Positions 45,245 to 53,930 of a DNA stretch of 64,000 nucleotides are shown piece after piece. Origin of the DNA: Aureisphaera galaxeae (lineage in GTDB: Bacteria > Bacteroidota > Bacteroidia > Flavobacteriales > Flavobacteriaceae); NCBI RefSeq assembly GCF_028561275.1, contig NZ_JAQQTF010000006.1, positions 571,688 to 635,687 of the forward strand, in the 5' to 3' direction. A program made the translations under genes and the position numbers. Below the pieces are notes generated by a model, which worked only from the letters and a program-made list of their open reading frames with translations, searched no databases and was not told the origin of the DNA. Position 1 is the first letter of the stretch. Each line of letters opens with the position of its first letter.

Positions 45245-45280
45245 GAAGCTACCCGATTTTCGAATTGGGTAGCTTTTGTT
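45245..45280 (+). terminator. Terminator of the EF-G paralogue gene
   Basis: Stem AAGCTACCC / GGGTAGCTT with a partly paired AT-rich loop, followed by TT-G-TTTT. Confidence 0.85.
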
Positions 45281-45337
45281 TTGGACAATTAGTTTTTGGA
45301 AAATTATTTTAGTTTTGAATTGTTAGACTAGAAGCTT

Positions 45338-47152
45338 TTAATCTTTTTCTATTCTGCTAAGAAACACTCCCAATTCTGCCAACCAATAAAAGTTAGTGGC
45401 TCTTTTGGTTTCGGAAAAGCTTTCAGAAAGACATTGCTCAACTTCATTAAACACCTCCTTTACTTCTACTGTTAAGTTATCAAGGTTTTCTGATGTTGAG
45501 AGATGAACAATAAATTCAGGAGTATATGCAACTCTCAGATAAATTAAACCGCTGACCCCATTGTCAATAGTGAAATTAAGTTTTTCTGTGATTTTCATAT
45601 CATCCATTCTATCACTGAATTTGTTTATTCTACTTTCAAAGGATTTATCATCATGGCTTGAAATTTTCCAAACGCACTCAAAAATGAATTCTCTCTTATC
45701 AGGTTTTATTGGAGATGGGATAGTATGGAATTCTTCTAAAATATCTACTATGCGATATGACGTTTCAGGGTCATTTGGAAATGGGTCCTCATCATTTAAC
45801 GCGGCGATCTTACTTGCTTTCTCCCAATCTACGCAATCCAGACTAAGAGACTCAGCATATTCCAACAGTTTTTTCTTTTCGCCTTCAAACTCTTCATGAA
45901 ATAATGATTTTTCAAATTCAGATATGTCTGCAGAATACATCATTGGGCGTGGATGCATCCAACAAGCAAGTTCAGCATTTGGACCAAATGAATAAACCTT
46001 GTTTGGTGGATAATCTTCAAAATATTGCTGGATTCCTACATCACCGGTTAAAAAGAGAGATTTTTTCCAAATGATCTTATCAACTTCCATCTGGCGTGTG
46101 ACATGTGGATGCAAATCTTCTTGAGCTACACATGAATAATAAATGTAGAGTGCTAGATCATTTTCTTTGTTATAAAAACAGAAGTCATTGAGTTGAGACA
46201 TATGAATTCTTTCTGGTCTTTCCCAATGATTACTTAATCCGATAAGGAAGTCGTATTCTTTAATTATCTCACTATTTCTTAAAATAAATGTTTCACTGTT
46301 TATAGGTAAACTGAATTTCTCAATCTTATACCTCCTATATAAATCTTTGTTATCAGTGAAATATGGAATTCCGAATCGAACTGCAATATATTCACTTTCT
46401 AATGTTTGAGATATTTGAGAAACCAAAACTTTCAATACTTCGGTCTTTAACCTATCAATTGAATTTAAATAGACATTTCCATTTAGAACCGCTTCAAAAG
46501 CAAATACGCTACCAAAATGACTACCGGAATTTCTTATATCTAAGCTGTTAAATGGACGAAATTGATTTGGAGTATATAAGCTTTTCTCATTTATTCTAAT
46601 TTCCGTCCCCTCATCTAAATTAAGTTCGGGCAACTTTTCTAATGGAAAGCTAACATCCTGCGGTAGTTTCCTTACGATGAAGGGGATAGATACTGAATTT
46701 TTCAAAAGGTGAATTTTTTCACCTTTAAACCAAATCTTTCTTAGTATCGGAGTTTCAAGTACAATATCTACAATTTCATGTCCTTCCAACCATTTTAAAT
46801 CAAAATCAGGGTAATTATCTAAATATTCTCTTTTACTCTGTGGAGATAGTTTTCCAGAAGTACAAAAAAAACCATTTGAGCATTTAAATTTATTAAGAGC
46901 TATAACAATCTCATCTGTCTCTCTTGTACCTGATGTCTTATTGAAGTCGTAATGAAACTTACATTGGGTTACTACTTCTTCTCCCCTAAGGTTAATAGAA
47001 AACACATCTCTTTTTCCATCACCAGTCCCATCAACAATTTTCACATTCCTATGATTAAAATGCTGGGTAAGGATATCTCCAATTAGAAAGGGAAAATCAA
47101 GCTCATTAATTCCTTCTAAATATTGTAATTTGTCTTTAGGTTTTCCTGGCAT
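45338..47152 (-). CDS. Putative PD-(D/E)XK nuclease-like protein of unknown function
   Basis: A 604-residue protein that I do not recognise as a whole. The N-terminal 130 residues look like a Mrr-type restriction endonuclease fold: FPFLIGDILTQHFN helix, then GKRDVF with Asp49 and VVTQCKFH with Gln63/Lys65 (D-x13-QxK), then KCSNGFFCTSGKLS and a DLKWLEGHEIVDIV strand-helix. The remaining 470 residues have no repeat, signal or membrane helix and no motif I can name. The gene stands alone between a terminator and an unrelated oxidoreductase, and it is clearly AT-richer: two lines I counted have 16 and 18 G+C of 60, against 24 and 32 in lines from its neighbours. This suggests acquired DNA, possibly a defence gene. 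Confidence 0.6.
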   Translation of the reverse strand: MPGKPKDKLQYLEGINELDFPFLIGDILTQHFNHRNVKIVDGTGDGKRDVFSINLRGEEVVTQCKFHYDFNKTSGTRETDEIVIALNKFKCSNGFFCTSGKLSPQSKREYLDNYPDFDLKWLEGHEIVDIVLETPILRKIWFKGEKIHLLKNSVSIPFIVRKLPQDVSFPLEKLPELNLDEGTEIRINEKSLYTPNQFRPFNSLDIRNSGSHFGSVFAFEAVLNGNVYLNSIDRLKTEVLKVLVSQISQTLESEYIAVRFGIPYFTDNKDLYRRYKIEKFSLPINSETFILRNSEIIKEYDFLIGLSNHWERPERIHMSQLNDFCFYNKENDLALYIYYSCVAQEDLHPHVTRQMEVDKIIWKKSLFLTGDVGIQQYFEDYPPNKVYSFGPNAELACWMHPRPMMYSADISEFEKSLFHEEFEGEKKKLLEYAESLSLDCVDWEKASKIAALNDEDPFPNDPETSYRIVDILEEFHTIPSPIKPDKREFIFECVWKISSHDDKSFESRINKFSDRMDDMKITEKLNFTIDNGVSGLIYLRVAYTPEFIVHLSTSENLDNLTVEVKEVFNEVEQCLSESFSETKRATNFYWLAELGVFLSRIEKD

Positions 47153-47288
47153 AATTAATCATTAAATCTTCATGCCACATTTGGTTAAATGATATAAAGT
47201 AAGATATCACTAGTTTTAATTAACTATATCTGTCTTTAGGCTAAGTTATCGGTTTTCAAACTAAAATCTCACAAGGTTTTCCTTGTTT

Positions 47289-48701
47289 CTATATCCCCCA
47301 CCCCTCTCGATATTCTCTTTTCACCCACGCATTGGCGGGATCGTAATTGGTTACTTTCATATTTTCTCCATCCCATTTAATGGTGCGACGACCGGGATAG
47401 TTATAAGGCGCCCATTGGTTGGCTTCTTTCCCTTCCTTTAATACCTTTAATTGATAGGCCTTAATGGCCAAATTCCCCATCAACACAGCTTCCGTTAATG
47501 GGCCTCCGTAGGAGAAGGGTGACGAAGTACTGCTTCCGTTGATGCAAGCTTCCACAAATTCGCCTTCATGTCCTGTGGTAACACGTTGTATGGTTTGGGT
47601 AGGAGGCACAAAGTCTTGCATTTTATCTGAAGGCAACAAGGTGGGATTTCGTGAATAGGTACCTGTCACCATAATACCCTTATCCCCATAGAAGATACTA
47701 CCTCCTCCGCTATCCCCGGGCATTTCTCCATCTTTCAATTCAGAAGGGAGATCGGGCATAATACCACCATCGTACCAGTTCAAGGATACATCCCCATGAG
47801 CTTCAGTGTCGAATTTTAAGCGGACAATGGAAGACGGCGGGCAGGTTCCTTTGTAATTCGCTTCCACAAAGTCACCCGACCACACGGTCGTACAACTGGC
47901 TTCGGCTTCATAGGGAAAGCGCAGTCCCAAGGTCTTAAAGGGCGTTTCCATGATATGGCAACCCATATCTCCCATGGCTCCTGTTCCAAAGTCCCAAAAG
48001 CCACGCCACTTAAAGGGTAGATAATTGGAGTTATAATCGCGCATAGCAGCGGGGCCCAACCATAAGTCCCAATCTAAGGTATCGGGAATGGTTTCTTTTT
48101 CGGTGATGCTTTTAAAGCCCTGTGGCCAAACGGGTCGATTGGTCCAGCAATCCACTCGGTTGACTTTCCCCAACATTCCCGCATTGATAATTTCCTGAGC
48201 CAGTCGAATGCCATCCCCAGATGCTCCTTGGTTCCCCATTTGGGTGACAATACCATTTTCTTCAGCCACCTTCGCCATGAGTCGAGCTTCATAGATATTG
48301 TGGGTCAACGGTTTTTCTACATAGGCATGCTTTTTGGCCTTCATAAAAGGTAAGGACGCCACGGCGTGGGTATGATCTGGAGTGGCGACCATGATGGCAT
48401 CGATTTCAGAAAGATGGTTGTCATATATATTTCTAAAGTCCTTATAGATCTTCGCTTTGGGATGGGCAGCAAACGTATTAGCGGCTCGCTTGGCATCTAC
48501 ATCGCACAAGGCAACGAATTTTACTTTTTGGGTCTCGAAGAGATTATTGCACACACCGCCACCTCGTCCGCCCACGCCAATCCCAGCCATATAGAGTGTA
48601 TCACTGGGTGGTACATGGGTTTTCCCCAAAACAAAACTGGGGACAATCGTAAAAGCCGCTCCTGCAGCGGCCGATTTTTTGAGGAAAGAACGTCGTTTCA
48701 T
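47289..48701 (-). CDS. Gfo/Idh/MocA family oxidoreductase with Tat signal
   Basis: A 470-residue secreted oxidoreductase. A twin-arginine signal (RRSFLKKSAAAGAAF) precedes the Rossmann domain (YMAGIGVGGRGGGVCNN; DVDAKRAAN) and the EKPLTHNIYEA motif with the conserved Lys. The C-terminal substrate domain includes WRGFWDFGTGAMGDMGCHIMETPF, typical of the secreted Bacteroidota members. These use a tightly bound NAD(P) on sugars or inositol-type substrates; the substrate here is unknown. The gene is transcribed toward the lone nuclease-like gene. No promoter consensus upstream. Confidence 0.9.
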   Translation of the reverse strand: MKRRSFLKKSAAAGAAFTIVPSFVLGKTHVPPSDTLYMAGIGVGGRGGGVCNNLFETQKVKFVALCDVDAKRAANTFAAHPKAKIYKDFRNIYDNHLSEIDAIMVATPDHTHAVASLPFMKAKKHAYVEKPLTHNIYEARLMAKVAEENGIVTQMGNQGASGDGIRLAQEIINAGMLGKVNRVDCWTNRPVWPQGFKSITEKETIPDTLDWDLWLGPAAMRDYNSNYLPFKWRGFWDFGTGAMGDMGCHIMETPFKTLGLRFPYEAEASCTTVWSGDFVEANYKGTCPPSSIVRLKFDTEAHGDVSLNWYDGGIMPDLPSELKDGEMPGDSGGGSIFYGDKGIMVTGTYSRNPTLLPSDKMQDFVPPTQTIQRVTTGHEGEFVEACINGSSTSSPFSYGGPLTEAVLMGNLAIKAYQLKVLKEGKEANQWAPYNYPGRRTIKWDGENMKVTNYDPANAWVKREYREGWGI

Positions 48702-48839
48702 GGGAAAGTGTTTTTGGTTGAATTTCCTAAAGGTATGAAAATTAAGGGTTTCTATTTCTCCTTCTCAGTTTTCATAAATCAAGGGCATGAAGTACGCTTA
48801 ATTTTATACTTTTAATTTCGAACACGAGCCATGCGATAT

Positions 48840-50111
48840 ATGAAACGATTAATATTCTTGTTTATAATTCCTTTGGTACTGGGTAGCTGCAGTAACGATG
48901 ATTCCAGCTCCCAACAAGGAGATGGAGTGGAACTATCTGCACAGGATCTCACTATTACCATAAATGAAAATCCTGAAGAAGGTGCCTTTCTCGGTCAACT
49001 ACAAGCGACCAGCAATATAGATGGAGAGTTCCGGTTTTTAGTAGAATTTACCGATTTCCCAGAGGCCTTAGTCCTGAATGAAGATACGGGCGAATTCACC
49101 GTAAACGATCCTACAGATTTCAATTTCGAACTCAATGAGCAATTGGTATTTAATATCCGGGTATCGGTACGGGCACGGATTGAAAGGGTCCTATTAACCA
49201 TCAACATCACCAATCTTGAGTTGGAAGGGGAATTTCCCGGACAGGTGGAACTCACATCCCAAGAACGGGTGGATTTCTTTGGAAGCAATCGGTACGAATC
49301 CATCGCTAGAGACCTTACCATTGGCGGTACGGTTCCCGACGGAGAAACACCCATTACCAATCTACTCGCCTTGAGGGATCTAAAAAATGTAAGCCGCATA
49401 TTAACCATAGAAAATGCAGATGAATTGCCCACTCCCAATGGTTTGGAAACTTTGGAATCTGTGGGCGACCTTATGATTGAGAACAACGATGCCCTGAACG
49501 ATATCACCCCTTTTTCGGACCTTACGGTGACGGGCGATTTTGTTATACACAGAAACCATAGTATCGTGGATATGATAGGTGCACCAACTATTTCAGTAGG
49601 AGAAACTCTTACCATAAGTGAAAATGCGGGGCTATTGTCCATTCAAGGCTTTGGGGGAAATTCCCAAGTTGAAGGGATATCGATCATTCAGAATGCCTTC
49701 CTATCTAATATTACCGCCTTTGGCAGTTTGGAAACCATGAGTGGGGATTTGCTCATTATAAACAACCCCAATCTTTCAAACCTTGACTTTATGAGCAGTC
49801 TAAGGGAAGTGGGAAATCATATCAATTTCCATAAAATCCCTAACGCACCCACGATTGCCCTTCCCAGTTTGACCACTGTACAAGGGGATTTTTCTGTGGC
49901 AAGTAATAGCGCTGTGACTGCAATTTCTGGCGTAGAAGGGCTTACCTTTGTAGGAGGTAATTTCGAAATGGTAAACAATAGCGGCTTAGGCGATTTTTGT
50001 GCGTTTATCAATCTCATTGAAAATGCTGGCATACAACAGAACTATATAATGCAGGGCAATAATTACAATCCTACACAACAAGATATTTTGGATGGTGATT
50101 GCTCCTTATAA
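48840..50111 (+). CDS. Surface lipoprotein with cadherin-like and receptor L-type repeats
   Basis: A 423-residue lipoprotein from the ATG at 48840 (KRLIFLFIIPLVLGSCSND, lipobox LGSC). The first domain (about 30-120, ITINENPEEGAFLGQLQATSN ... NEDTGEFTVNDPTDFNFE) has the pattern of a cadherin-like repeat with acidic calcium-type motifs. The rest consists of regular beta-solenoid repeats of about 22 residues (LTVTGDFVIHRNHSIVDMIG, ETLTISENAGLLSIQGFGG, MSGDLLIINNPNLSNLDFM), similar to receptor L-domain/leucine-rich repeats, closed by a short Cys-containing cap. Likely a surface-exposed binding or adhesion protein. Ligand unknown; the frame opens nine bases earlier. Confidence 0.75.
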   Translation: MKRLIFLFIIPLVLGSCSNDDSSSQQGDGVELSAQDLTITINENPEEGAFLGQLQATSNIDGEFRFLVEFTDFPEALVLNEDTGEFTVNDPTDFNFELNEQLVFNIRVSVRARIERVLLTINITNLELEGEFPGQVELTSQERVDFFGSNRYESIARDLTIGGTVPDGETPITNLLALRDLKNVSRILTIENADELPTPNGLETLESVGDLMIENNDALNDITPFSDLTVTGDFVIHRNHSIVDMIGAPTISVGETLTISENAGLLSIQGFGGNSQVEGISIIQNAFLSNITAFGSLETMSGDLLIINNPNLSNLDFMSSLREVGNHINFHKIPNAPTIALPSLTTVQGDFSVASNSAVTAISGVEGLTFVGGNFEMVNNSGLGDFCAFINLIENAGIQQNYIMQGNNYNPTQQDILDGDCSL

Positions 50112-50119
50112 AACAAGGC

Positions 50120-50560
50120 ATGAAAATTATAAAGGCTACTTCGGAACATTTGGATATACTTACCACACTTTTTGATGGTTACCGTGTCTTTTACAAACAA
50201 GATTCCGATCTGAAAGCTGCAAAGAATTTCCTGAGGGAACGTTTCAAAAAAGAAGACTCCATTATTTTTCTTGCCTTAAACGAACATGGAAAAGGCCTTG
50301 GATTCACCCAACTCTATCCCAGCTTTTCTTCCGTATCCATGCAACGGGTATATATCTTAAACGATCTCTATGTGGATCCCACTGCTCGAGGTCTAGGAGT
50401 GGGTGCTGCCATCATGGAACGGGCTAAGCAATTTACGAAGGAACAAGGGGCCAAAGGGCTTACTTTGGAAACCGCTACAGACAACCCGGCCCAAAAACTG
50501 TACGAACGTTTGGGGTGGGAAAAAGATACCGACGTTTTTCATTACACTTGGAAGGCGTAA
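50120..50560 (+). CDS. GNAT family N-acetyltransferase
   Basis: A 146-residue acetyltransferase. LNDLYVDPTARGLGVGAAIMERAKQF carries the acetyl-CoA loop; KGLTLETATDNPAQKLYERLGWEKDTDVFHYTW is the usual C-terminal half. The frame extends seven codons upstream into the previous gene; the ATG at 50120 follows the lipoprotein stop by eight bases and fits the family N-terminus (KIIKATSEHLDIL). Substrate unknown. Confidence 0.88.
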   Translation: MKIIKATSEHLDILTTLFDGYRVFYKQDSDLKAAKNFLRERFKKEDSIIFLALNEHGKGLGFTQLYPSFSSVSMQRVYILNDLYVDPTARGLGVGAAIMERAKQFTKEQGAKGLTLETATDNPAQKLYERLGWEKDTDVFHYTWKA

Positions 50561-50576
50561 ACTGATCCATTTCCCG

Positions 50577-50584
50577 TATTTTTG
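50577..50584 (+). promoter_or_regulatory. -7 element upstream of the exported hypothetical gene
   Basis: TATTTTTG, a perfect TAnnTTTG match, 19 bases before the ATG at 50604. It supports that start rather than the two upstream ones. No -33 TTG at the right spacing. Confidence 0.45.
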
Positions 50585-50603
50585 TATACGAATGAACCAC
50601 ATT

Positions 50604-51092
50604 ATGAAAATCAGGTTTTCCCTTCTTTTCTTATGTCTTACTCTTGGGACCGTAAGTTCCTCCTTGCGTGCCGAGGAAATCGATTATGATTTTCGTTTCG
50701 ACATGGCCTGTGAGTACTATATAAATGGCTTGGAAATACCTGAAGATATACTGCTGGATGTGGTTCCTTATTCGGATGAAGAATTTTCTACCTTTTACTA
50801 CAGATCGGCCGAAGAACTGGAAGAATTTGGATATGAATTCTTTTATGATGTATCTGGAAAGATATTTGAAAAGGCCTTTGTGCCTGAGAAAAAAGCCTTC
50901 TATACCGCCTCCTTGCGATTGGCTAGTTTTGCTGATGGGGAATTTGGCGAATATTATATAGAGGAATTGGAAGATATCATAGCTAAGGACACGGGTAGGT
51001 TCTGTGCCATGGCTAAGGGTCAATCCTATTCAAAATTCAACCCCATAAAATATTTTTTAGAAGCAAATAATTGCGATAACCGTTTTAATTAA
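50604..51092 (+). CDS. Exported hypothetical protein
   Basis: A 162-residue protein I do not recognise. Signal peptide MKIRFSLLFLCLTLGTVSSS is followed by an acidic, Tyr/Phe-rich mature part (DMACEYYINGLEIPEDILLDV; GEFGEYYIEELEDIIAKD) and two cysteines. The long open frame starts at 50403, inside the GNAT gene, but only the part from 50604 makes sense: a -7 element precedes it and the signal peptide begins there. An alternative ATG at 50592 would add four residues. The next gene starts seven bases after the stop. Confidence 0.6.
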   Translation: MKIRFSLLFLCLTLGTVSSSLRAEEIDYDFRFDMACEYYINGLEIPEDILLDVVPYSDEEFSTFYYRSAEELEEFGYEFFYDVSGKIFEKAFVPEKKAFYTASLRLASFADGEFGEYYIEELEDIIAKDTGRFCAMAKGQSYSKFNPIKYFLEANNCDNRFN

Positions 51093-51099
51093 ATCACCT

Positions 51100-51594
51100 A
51101 TGGATCACCTAACCAAACTTGAAGAGATGTTGGACCAGGCTAACCTGGACATTAAAGATGGATTGTACGAGCAAGCTTCGAACAAGCTTGAAAAAATTAT
51201 TGATATCGATCCTAACTTCGGAAAAGCCTATAACCACTTAGGGTACCTGTACGAGGTAAAATTCAAAGAGTACGAAAAGGGAGAAACCCTATACAAACTC
51301 TGTATCGAAAAAACACCTATGTACCCCAGTGTCTATTATAACTATGCCATCCTGCTTTCCACCCTTGGAAAATGGAATGATTTAAAGGACCTATTGGACA
51401 AAGCCTTGAACATTCCTGGGATTACCAAGTCCACCATTCTGAATGAATATGCCATTATGTACGAACAGCAAGGCGAGTTGGACAAGGCCATCGATTACTA
51501 CCGTCAGACAGGATTGAGCACCTTGGATAAAGGAGTGCTGGATCGTGCCAAAACCTCTATCGAGCGTTGTAAGTCGAAGAAAGAATTGTTTTAA
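51100..51594 (+). CDS. Tetratricopeptide repeat protein
   Basis: A 164-residue cytoplasmic protein made of about four TPR units: [65 protein letters not shown] and [21 protein letters not shown]. No signal peptide. It overlaps trmD by one base (TAATG), so the two are translationally coupled. In Bacteroidota a TPR gene before trmD is common; a scaffold role is assumed from the repeats and not from function data. Confidence 0.85.
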   Translation: MDHLTKLEEMLDQANLDIKDGLYEQASNKLEKIIDIDPNFGKAYNHLGYLYEVKFKEYEKGETLYKLCIEKTPMYPSVYYNYAILLSTLGKWNDLKDLLDKALNIPGITKSTILNEYAIMYEQQGELDKAIDYYRQTGLSTLDKGVLDRAKTSIERCKSKKELF

Positions 51595-52271
51595 TGCGCA
51601 TTGACATCATTACCGTACTGCCGGAACTCATCCAGAGTCCGTTCGAAGCTTCTATTTTAAAAAGGGCCATAGAAAAAGGATTGGTAGAAATTCATTTCCA
51701 CAACCTTCGGGATTATGCGTCCAATAAATACAAGCAAGTGGACGACTACCAATTTGGTGGGGGCGCGGGTATGGTCATGATGATCGAGCCCATCGACAAA
51801 TGTATTTCCGGATTGAAGGCCGAACGGGACTATGACGAGGTCATTTATATGACCCCAGATGGTACTACACTTAACCAAGGCATTTCCAATGAACTTTCGT
51901 TGAAGGGCAATATGATCATATTGTGCGGACATTATAAAGGCGTAGATCAGCGGGTACGGGATCATTTCATTACCCGCGAAATCTCCGTTGGGGATTTCGT
52001 ATTGAGCGGGGGCGAATTGGCTGCGGCTGTCTTGTGCGATTCTGTCATCCGATTGATTCCCGGTGTACTGAGCAATGAAACCAGTGCCTTAACGGATAGC
52101 TTTCAAGACAATCTTTTGGCACCACCAATCTATACTCGTCCCGCCGAATACAAAGGCTGGAAAGTTCCGGACATATTATTAAGCGGGCATAACGGTAAGA
52201 TCGAAGAATGGCGTGAGGAACACGCATTGAAGCGCACCCAAGAACGCCGTCCCGACTTACTGAATGATTAA
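51594..52271 (+). CDS. trmD: tRNA (guanine-N1)-methyltransferase TrmD
   Basis: TrmD methylates G37 of tRNAs with a G at position 36, preventing frameshifts. The 225-residue product has the trefoil-knot SAM site: [30 protein letters not shown], and [27 protein letters not shown]. The C-terminal [24 protein letters not shown] and IEEWREE segments are intact. Length is normal. Follows the TPR gene with a TAATG overlap. In many bacteria trmD is next to rplS; here two genes and a palindrome intervene. Confidence 0.97.
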   Translation: MRIDIITVLPELIQSPFEASILKRAIEKGLVEIHFHNLRDYASNKYKQVDDYQFGGGAGMVMMIEPIDKCISGLKAERDYDEVIYMTPDGTTLNQGISNELSLKGNMIILCGHYKGVDQRVRDHFITREISVGDFVLSGGELAAAVLCDSVIRLIPGVLSNETSALTDSFQDNLLAPPIYTRPAEYKGWKVPDILLSGHNGKIEEWREEHALKRTQERRPDLLND

Positions 52272-52292
52272 TTTACTATTAAACCAACTTTA

Positions 52293-52733
52293 ATGCTTAA
52301 AAAAATAGATAAAGTAATGGCAGCTCTGGGTAATATTAGAGCTATGGAAAGATTACATGTAGATACCTATACCGAAAACTTAATTGAAAATATCCCAGGA
52401 GACCTAATCGCAGAATCTTCCGAGGGCCAATTATTTGTAGGCGCTCAAGAATTAAATGGCTATTATTTTCTGGAAGCTACCTTTTTAAGCAGTTTGGGTT
52501 TTAAGACCCAAAAAGGAAGTCACTTATCCTTTACCGGCGGCAAGAGTGATTTGGACCTAAAAAGCGACACCCTAGAAATAAAAAGTGAATATTCCAATGT
52601 TTCCCGCCGTTATATGACGGACGTTAGTTTTGAAGTCACAAGGAATGAATTAAAACGTATTGTACAGGGAGACTTCAAACAAGTCCAATTCACTTGCAAG
52701 AAGAAAACACTTACTTTTTTAAAAAAGGCATAA
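52293..52733 (+). CDS. Conserved hypothetical protein
   Basis: A 146-residue cytoplasmic protein that I do not recognise. The middle portion alternates hydrophobic and charged residues in a beta-rich pattern (LFVGAQELNGYYFLEATFLSS, GGKSDLDLKSDTLEIKSEYSN), and the end is basic (KQVQFTCKKKTLTFLKKA). No signal, membrane helix or catalytic motif. It lies 21 bases after trmD and 21 before the RluA gene, likely in one transcript. A gene rather than a chance frame, judging by length, spacing and composition. Confidence 0.6.
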   Translation: MLKKIDKVMAALGNIRAMERLHVDTYTENLIENIPGDLIAESSEGQLFVGAQELNGYYFLEATFLSSLGFKTQKGSHLSFTGGKSDLDLKSDTLEIKSEYSNVSRRYMTDVSFEVTRNELKRIVQGDFKQVQFTCKKKTLTFLKKA

Positions 52734-52754
52734 AGAAGGGAGGTTTCGACAGTC

Positions 52755-53651
52755 ATGACGAAAACTACACCCACTATACTAGAGACACACCGAGTTCCCG
52801 AACTATCCGAAAAACAGCGCTTGCAGGATTATGCTGTTGGAATTTTCAAGAGGATTATCAGCCGAAAGGGCACCAAAAAAGCTATTAAGGCAGGCCGCAT
52901 CTTTGTAAATGGAATTAAGGGGCATACGGGCGATTGGATCAAAGGCGGAGAAGAAATATGTCTGTACGAAGCTGTGGTGTCCAAGAAACCAAAATTGAAT
53001 ATTCCCTTAGATGTATTGTTTGAAGATGACTACTTGGCCGTGGTATTCAAACCTGCTGGCGTCTTGGTAAGTGGTAACAAACGCTTCACATTAGAAAATG
53101 CCCTCTCCTTCAATTTGAAAAAAAGCAGTCAACTCGATGCACTGCAGCGTCCTGAACCCATTCACCGATTGGACTATCCTACAACAGGTGCGTTGTTGAT
53201 TGGAAAAACGGCAAGTATCGTAATACAGCTCAATGCTCTTTTTGAAAATCGGCAGATTGAAAAGCAGTATGTGGCCGTAACCCAAGGGATCATGCAGAAA
53301 GCAGGTTTTATTGAAACCGAAATTGACGGAAAAGCTTCCAAATCGGAATTCCAGAAATTGGATATGGTCAATTCAGAACGATTTAAGGCATTGAATTTGG
53401 TGTTGTTGCAACCACATACGGGAAGGCGGCATCAGTTGCGCAAACACCTTTCTGGGATGGGCAATCCCATCTTAGGGGATTCGCTGTACACAGAAGAAGC
53501 GCTACTTCTGAAGGGAAAAGGCCTGTACCTACATGCCTATTCGCTCTCCTTTCAACATCCCATCACAGAGAAAGCGATATTTTGTTCGGCCCGCTTGCCA
53601 AAGAAGTATTTGAAAATATTTCCTGAGGCGCATACGTTATTGGGAGAATAG
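52755..53651 (+). CDS. RluA-family pseudouridine synthase
   Basis: A 298-residue enzyme converting uridine to pseudouridine in structured RNA. An S4-like N-terminal region (RKGTKKAIKAGRIFVNGIKG) precedes the catalytic domain with motif HRLDYPTTGALLIGK, catalytic Asp140, and the later LVLLQPHTGRRHQLRKHLSGMGNPILGD. The target (23S rRNA or tRNA) cannot be told. Last gene of the trmD run; the palindromic repeat follows its stop. The short hydrophilic N-terminus before the S4 region appears genuine. Confidence 0.9.
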   Translation: MTKTTPTILETHRVPELSEKQRLQDYAVGIFKRIISRKGTKKAIKAGRIFVNGIKGHTGDWIKGGEEICLYEAVVSKKPKLNIPLDVLFEDDYLAVVFKPAGVLVSGNKRFTLENALSFNLKKSSQLDALQRPEPIHRLDYPTTGALLIGKTASIVIQLNALFENRQIEKQYVAVTQGIMQKAGFIETEIDGKASKSEFQKLDMVNSERFKALNLVLLQPHTGRRHQLRKHLSGMGNPILGDSLYTEEALLLKGKGLYLHAYSLSFQHPITEKAIFCSARLPKKYLKIFPEAHTLLGE

Positions 53652-53655
53652 CTAC

Positions 53656-53798
53656 GACTCCTCGATACATTCCAAACTTTGTTTGAAACACTCGGAGTCC
53701 AGAGAGCAGCTATTTTGGAAGGAGATCGTTACAGTTTTGAATTTGTGCAGCTAACGGACTTCGAGTGTTCTGCCAAAGGCAGAAAGTATCGAGAAGTC
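53656..53798. repeat. Inverted pair of extragenic hairpin elements
   Basis: Arm one (53656-53700, 45 bases) and arm two (53756-53798, 43 bases) are inverted copies: the complement of arm two aligns to arm one along nearly its whole length (GACTYCTCGATAC at one end, ACACTCGRAGTCC at the other). Each arm is itself roughly palindromic and could form a hairpin (CCAAAC-TTT-GTTTG in one, CTGCC-AAA-GGCAG in the other). Located between the RluA gene and the rplS promoter. Confidence 0.75.
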
Positions 53799-53827
53799 AA
53801 AATAGAAAGAAAAAGCCCCCTAACCCC

Positions 53828-53857
53828 TTGCCAACTTGCAAAAAAGACCTATTTTTG
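53828..53857 (+). promoter_or_regulatory. Promoter of rplS
   Basis: TTG at 53828-53830 and TATTTTTG at 53850-53857 with 19 bases between are excellent matches to the Bacteroidota promoter. The transcript would start near 53864, leaving a leader of about 67 bases. Confidence 0.78.
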
Positions 53858-53930
53858 CAGTCGATTTACCCCAACCTCTGGCGATAGACGTGAATGTTGT
53901 TGTAAACGTAACACTATCAAAACATTAAAA

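Noticed and set aside
47130..47240. Direct repeat TGTCTTTAGG on both sides of the nuclease-like gene start, as an insertion target duplication
   Set aside because: Both copies are on the same side of the gene and only ten bases long; no matching copy lies at the other end.
53679..53930. 84-codon N-terminal extension of L19
   Set aside because: It spans the palindromic repeat and the rplS promoter; L19 starts at 53931 as in all relatives.
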